DNA from: Streptomyces taklimakanensis
GTDB taxonomy: Bacteria; Actinomycetota; Actinomycetes; Streptomycetales; Streptomycetaceae
Direction: 5' to 3'
DNA length: 64,000 nucleotides
NCBI RefSeq assembly: GCF_009709575.1
Contig: NZ_WIXO01000001.1
Span: 2,606,001-2,670,000 of the forward strand
The translations under genes and the position numbers were made by a program. This document shows positions 63,811-64,000 of this stretch, in pieces. The notes under the pieces were generated by a model that did not search any database, was not told the origin of the DNA, and saw nothing but the letters and a program-made list of their open reading frames with translations. Positions within the stretch are counted from its first letter, which is position 1. Each line of letters opens with the position of its first letter.

Positions 63811-63947
63811 CTGCCTAATTTCGGCCTTACGGGGTGCGCGCCCGGTCGCCGGCGGACGCGGACCGCCCCGGATGCCGAACGAGATTCCCGGTCACACCTC
63901 ACCGCTTGCCGACCCCACCGGCGGGCCCCAGGAAGGAACTGAACGAA

Positions 63948-64000
63948 GTGAAGCTTCAGCCCACCAACCGGCTTCGAGCGATCGCCGTCGGCGCCGCCGT
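63948..64000 (+). CDS. pstS: PstS phosphate-binding lipoprotein, 5' end only
   Basis: GTG 63948 with GGAAGGAA ten bases upstream opens the sequence VKLQPTNRLRAIAVGAA, which matches the start of Streptomyces PstS signal peptides (MKLQRKNRLRALSLGA-type). PstS captures phosphate outside the cell for the PstCAB importer. The PHO box upstream supports the identification. The window ends after 17 complete codons. Confidence 0.8.
   Translation, partial: MKLQPTNRLRAIAVGAA

Overview
This window is a 64 kb piece of the chromosome of a Streptomyces or close relative. Base composition is very GC-rich with strong third-position G+C. Many genes start with GTG, several look leaderless, and adjacent genes often overlap by ATGA or GTGA. 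Several genes are Actinomycete- or Streptomyces-specific: mshD (mycothiol), glnR, nur, rsiG (anti-WhiG), DUF397, SWIM-type and SpoIIE-like phosphatase genes. The content and order around mshD, 5'-nucleotidase, LacI, glnR, moaD, cysA and nur match the core region I remember around SCO4151-SCO4180 of S. coelicolor. No rRNA, tRNA, CRISPR array, IS element or phage module was seen.

Layout. 0-2 kb: a decayed XRE/DUF5753-DUF397 pair and a truncated SWIM zinc-finger gene. 2-5.8 kb: mshD, a secreted 5'-nucleotidase and a small secreted protein. 5.8-9 kb: an overlapping htrA-response regulator-histidine kinase operon resembling MprAB/PepD. 9-14.6 kb: a LacI regulator, glnR, a hydrolase, moaD, a membrane protein and a DUF2993 protein. 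14.7-16.8 kb: sulfur genes (leaderless Cys-containing leader peptide, cysA sulfurtransferase, DUF1416, DsrE). 16.9-19.7 kb: three coupled, mutually similar membrane-anchored proteins of unknown function. 19.8-23.1 kb: a 33-residue membrane protein, nitrobindin, nur, ygfZ, two head-to-head gene fragments and a Tudor-like small protein. 23.9-27.6 kb: a PadR-controlled FtsX-type ABC exporter. 27.8-35 kb: an alpha-glucosidase plus carbohydrate ABC uptake locus without its own ATPase. 35-41.5 kb: dtd, rsiG, asparaginase, an Eis-like acetyltransferase, a PAS-PP2C phosphatase and an ankyrin protein.

41.5-54 kb looks more accessory. It holds a solute-binding/vWA fusion, a TTA-containing membrane gene, a divergent hemC, two small proteins, two related ArsR-type regulators, a sulfotransferase with an adjacent heptanucleotide repeat, and a divergent MFS/AraC pair. 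54-64 kb holds an L-glutamate-oxidase-like Tat enzyme, wrbA, a DUF368 lipid-carrier transporter, an XRE-HbhA-DUF2516 cluster syntenic with mycobacteria, a receiver-PP2C phosphatase, an NlpC/P60 hydrolase, and the start of pstS behind an 11-bp-periodic PHO box.

Functional threads are nutrient sensing (GlnR nitrogen, PHO box phosphate, Nur nickel, Cys leader sulfur), envelope maintenance and stress (HtrA two-component module, NlpC/P60, DUF368), and developmental control (RsiG, a TTA codon, PP2C phosphatases). The least explained unit is the three-gene paralogous cassette at 16.9-19.7 kb. Other unusual items are an ABC permease with a large extracellular beta-rich insertion and a MoaD-like protein whose Gly-Gly end is capped by two residues.
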